Below are positions 32,769 through 33,843 of a DNA stretch of 33,843 nucleotides, piece after piece. Origin of the DNA: Betaproteobacteria bacterium (GTDB lineage: Bacteria > Pseudomonadota > Gammaproteobacteria > Burkholderiales > SG8-39); the NCBI GenBank assembly GCA_016868105.1, contig VGIA01000019.1, positions 1-33,843 of the forward strand, given 5' to 3'. The translations under genes and the position numbers were made by a program. The notes beneath the pieces are model-generated. The model was given only the letters and a program-made list of their open reading frames with translations. It did no database searches and was not told the origin of the DNA. Within the stretch, counting starts at the first letter, position 1. Every line of letters starts with the position of its first letter.

Positions 32769-33063
32769 CCGCGCCGCGGCCGAGCGCCTTGCGCAAACGC
32801 TGGTGGAGCAGCGCCTCGCGGCCTGCGTCAATCTGCTCGCGCCCTGCCGCTCGGTGTACCGCTGGAGCGGTGAACTGCAGCGCGACGAGGAGCACCCGTT
32901 GCTGGCGAAGACCACCACGGAGCGCTACCCGGGGCTGCAAGCCGCGATCCGCGCCGCCCATCCCTACGAACTCCCGGAGATCATCGCGGTCCCAATCGAG
33001 TGCGGTCTGCCCGAATACCTGGAATGGATCGGGTCCGAGACCGGCTCATCCACGCCCCCATGA
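32734..33063 (+). CDS. cutA: Divalent cation tolerance protein CutA
   Basis: A 109-residue ferredoxin-like fold protein that normally forms trimers. Family blocks are ALLVLTNLPDRAAAERLAQTL, RLAACVNLLAPCRSVYRWSGELQ and HPYELPEIIAVPIECGLPEYLEW. It was named for copper tolerance, but the exact function is not settled. The ATG at 32734 lies inside the end of the SDR gene, and its stop overlaps the dsbD start (ATGA), so translation is probably coupled through all three genes. This order is common in betaproteobacteria. Confidence 0.95.
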   Translation: MPALLVLTNLPDRAAAERLAQTLVEQRLAACVNLLAPCRSVYRWSGELQRDEEHPLLAKTTTERYPGLQAAIRAAHPYELPEIIAVPIECGLPEYLEWIGSETGSSTPP

Positions 33064-33843
33064 TCCGCCTCCTTCTCCTGCTCCTCGCGCTTGCCGCCGG
33101 ATCCGCGCAGGCGGGGAACCCGGTGGACCTGCTCGAGCCCGAAAAGGCGTTCCGCATCTCGGCGCGGGCACTGGATGAGCGCACCGCGGAGGTGAGTTTC
33201 GTCATCGCCGAGGGCTACTACATGTACCGCGACAAGTTCCGCTTCGCGGCCCAGCCCGGGGCGAAGCTGGGTGCCGCGGAACTCCCGCCAGGCGAGCGCA
33301 AGAAGGACGAGTTCTTTGGCGAGGTGGAGACCTACCGCAAGCGCCTCGCCATCCGCATTCCGGTGCTGAGCACCGACGGCACGCTGCGGCTCACCGTGAC
33401 CTCGCAGGGCTGCGCCGACGTTGGGGTGTGCTACGTGCCCATGGATTCGCAGGTGTCGTTGCGCTTGGCCGCGCTCGCCGGCGGGACGGGGGCGTCGGAC
33501 CGCGGCCCGCTCAGCAGCCTGGTCGAGCTCGCCGGCCGCGCCAGCGACCTCGAGATGGCGCAGCTGTTCGAGTCCGGCAGCCTGGCGCTGGTGCTGGCGA
33601 GCTTCCTCGGCCTGGGGCTGCTGCTCGCGTTCACCCCCTGCGTGCTGCCGATGATTCCGATCCTGTCGGGGATCATCGCCGGCGAGGGCGCGCGCATCGG
33701 CAAGCGGCGCGCGTTCCTGCTGTCGCTCGCCTACGTGCTCGGCATGGCGGTGGCCTACGCCGTCGCCGGTGCCGCCGCCGGCTGGTCGGGCACCTACATC
33801 GCCGCGGCGCTGCAGAACGCCTGGGTGCTGCTCGCCTTCGCGC
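33060..33843 (+). CDS. dsbD: Thiol:disulfide interchange protein DsbD (5' part, cut by window end)
   Basis: The first 261 codons of the inner-membrane protein that passes electrons from cytoplasmic thioredoxin to periplasmic partners. A signal peptide covers residues 1-18 (RLLLLLLALAAGSAQA). The periplasmic alpha domain has its redox pair C118 and C124 (SQGCADVGVCYVP). The first membrane segment carries C194 in LLLAFTPCVLPMIPILSGI. The rest of the membrane domain and the C-terminal thioredoxin domain lie beyond the window. The ATG overlaps the cutA stop. Confidence 0.95.
   Translation, partial: MIRLLLLLLALAAGSAQAGNPVDLLEPEKAFRISARALDERTAEVSFVIAEGYYMYRDKFRFAAQPGAKLGAAELPPGERKKDEFFGEVETYRKRLAIRIPVLSTDGTLRLTVTSQGCADVGVCYVPMDSQVSLRLAALAGGTGASDRGPLSSLVELAGRASDLEMAQLFESGSLALVLASFLGLGLLLAFTPCVLPMIPILSGIIAGEGARIGKRRAFLLSLAYVLGMAVAYAVAGAAAGWSGTYIAAALQNAWVLLAFA

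Noticed and set aside
1-33843. CRISPR arrays, insertion sequences, tRNA or rRNA genes
   Set aside because: I found no regularly spaced repeats, no transposase motifs and no tRNA-like arms in the few short intergenic gaps.

Overview
The window is high-GC DNA from a proteobacterium, most likely a betaproteobacterium of the Burkholderiales type. Two orphan Bug-type (tripartite tricarboxylate, TTT) binding proteins and the gene run AscD-like reductase / SDR / CutA / DsbD support this. The assignment is by gene content only. Nearly all of the sequence is coding, genes are packed with ATGA or TGATG overlaps, and I see no tRNA, rRNA, CRISPR array or insertion sequence.

Layout. (1) 2-7693: the 3' end of an unknown plus-strand gene, then a minus-strand catabolic block under a TetR regulator. 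The block holds an acyl-CoA ligase and then, from its own promoter, a thiolase, a nitronate monooxygenase-like protein, a shortened alpha/beta hydrolase, an orphan Bug protein and a carotenoid/stilbene-cleaving oxygenase. Near-identical operator sequences lie in the thiolase promoter and in front of the TetR gene. (2) 7750-16049: a long minus-strand run coding a TRAP transporter (DctP, DctQ, DctM), a citrate synthase, an omega-amino-acid aminotransferase and a taurine-type ABC importer (TauABC). (3) 16080-18751: a LacI regulator and a GMC oxidoreductase, divergent from the TRAP genes, with two perfect LacI-family operators between. (4) 18764-25334: an IclR regulator divergent from sulfoacetaldehyde acetyltransferase (Xsc), a Bug protein, an acylating sulfoacetaldehyde dehydrogenase (SauS-like) and a sulfoacetate-CoA ligase (SauT-like). 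(5) 25441-29687: two SDR dehydrogenases (one a 3-hydroxybutyrate dehydrogenase), a biotin-dependent carboxyltransferase and its biotin carrier, divergent from a beta-keto acid cleavage enzyme (BKACE). (6) 29734-33843: alanine dehydrogenase, then the AscD-like reductase, SDR, CutA and the start of DsbD.

How it fits together. Blocks 2-4 read as a C2-sulfonate catabolic island that converges on sulfoacetaldehyde. Taurine would enter through TauABC and be deaminated by the aminotransferase, with alanine dehydrogenase (block 6) able to regenerate pyruvate. Sulfoacetate would be activated by SauT and reduced by SauS. The GMC enzyme could oxidise isethionate to the same aldehyde. Xsc then gives acetyl phosphate and sulfite. 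Phosphotransacetylase, sulfite dehydrogenase and a sulfite exporter are not in the window. The main enzymes are recognised by family motifs; the three-input model, and the substrates of the TRAP, GMC and Bug proteins, are inference.
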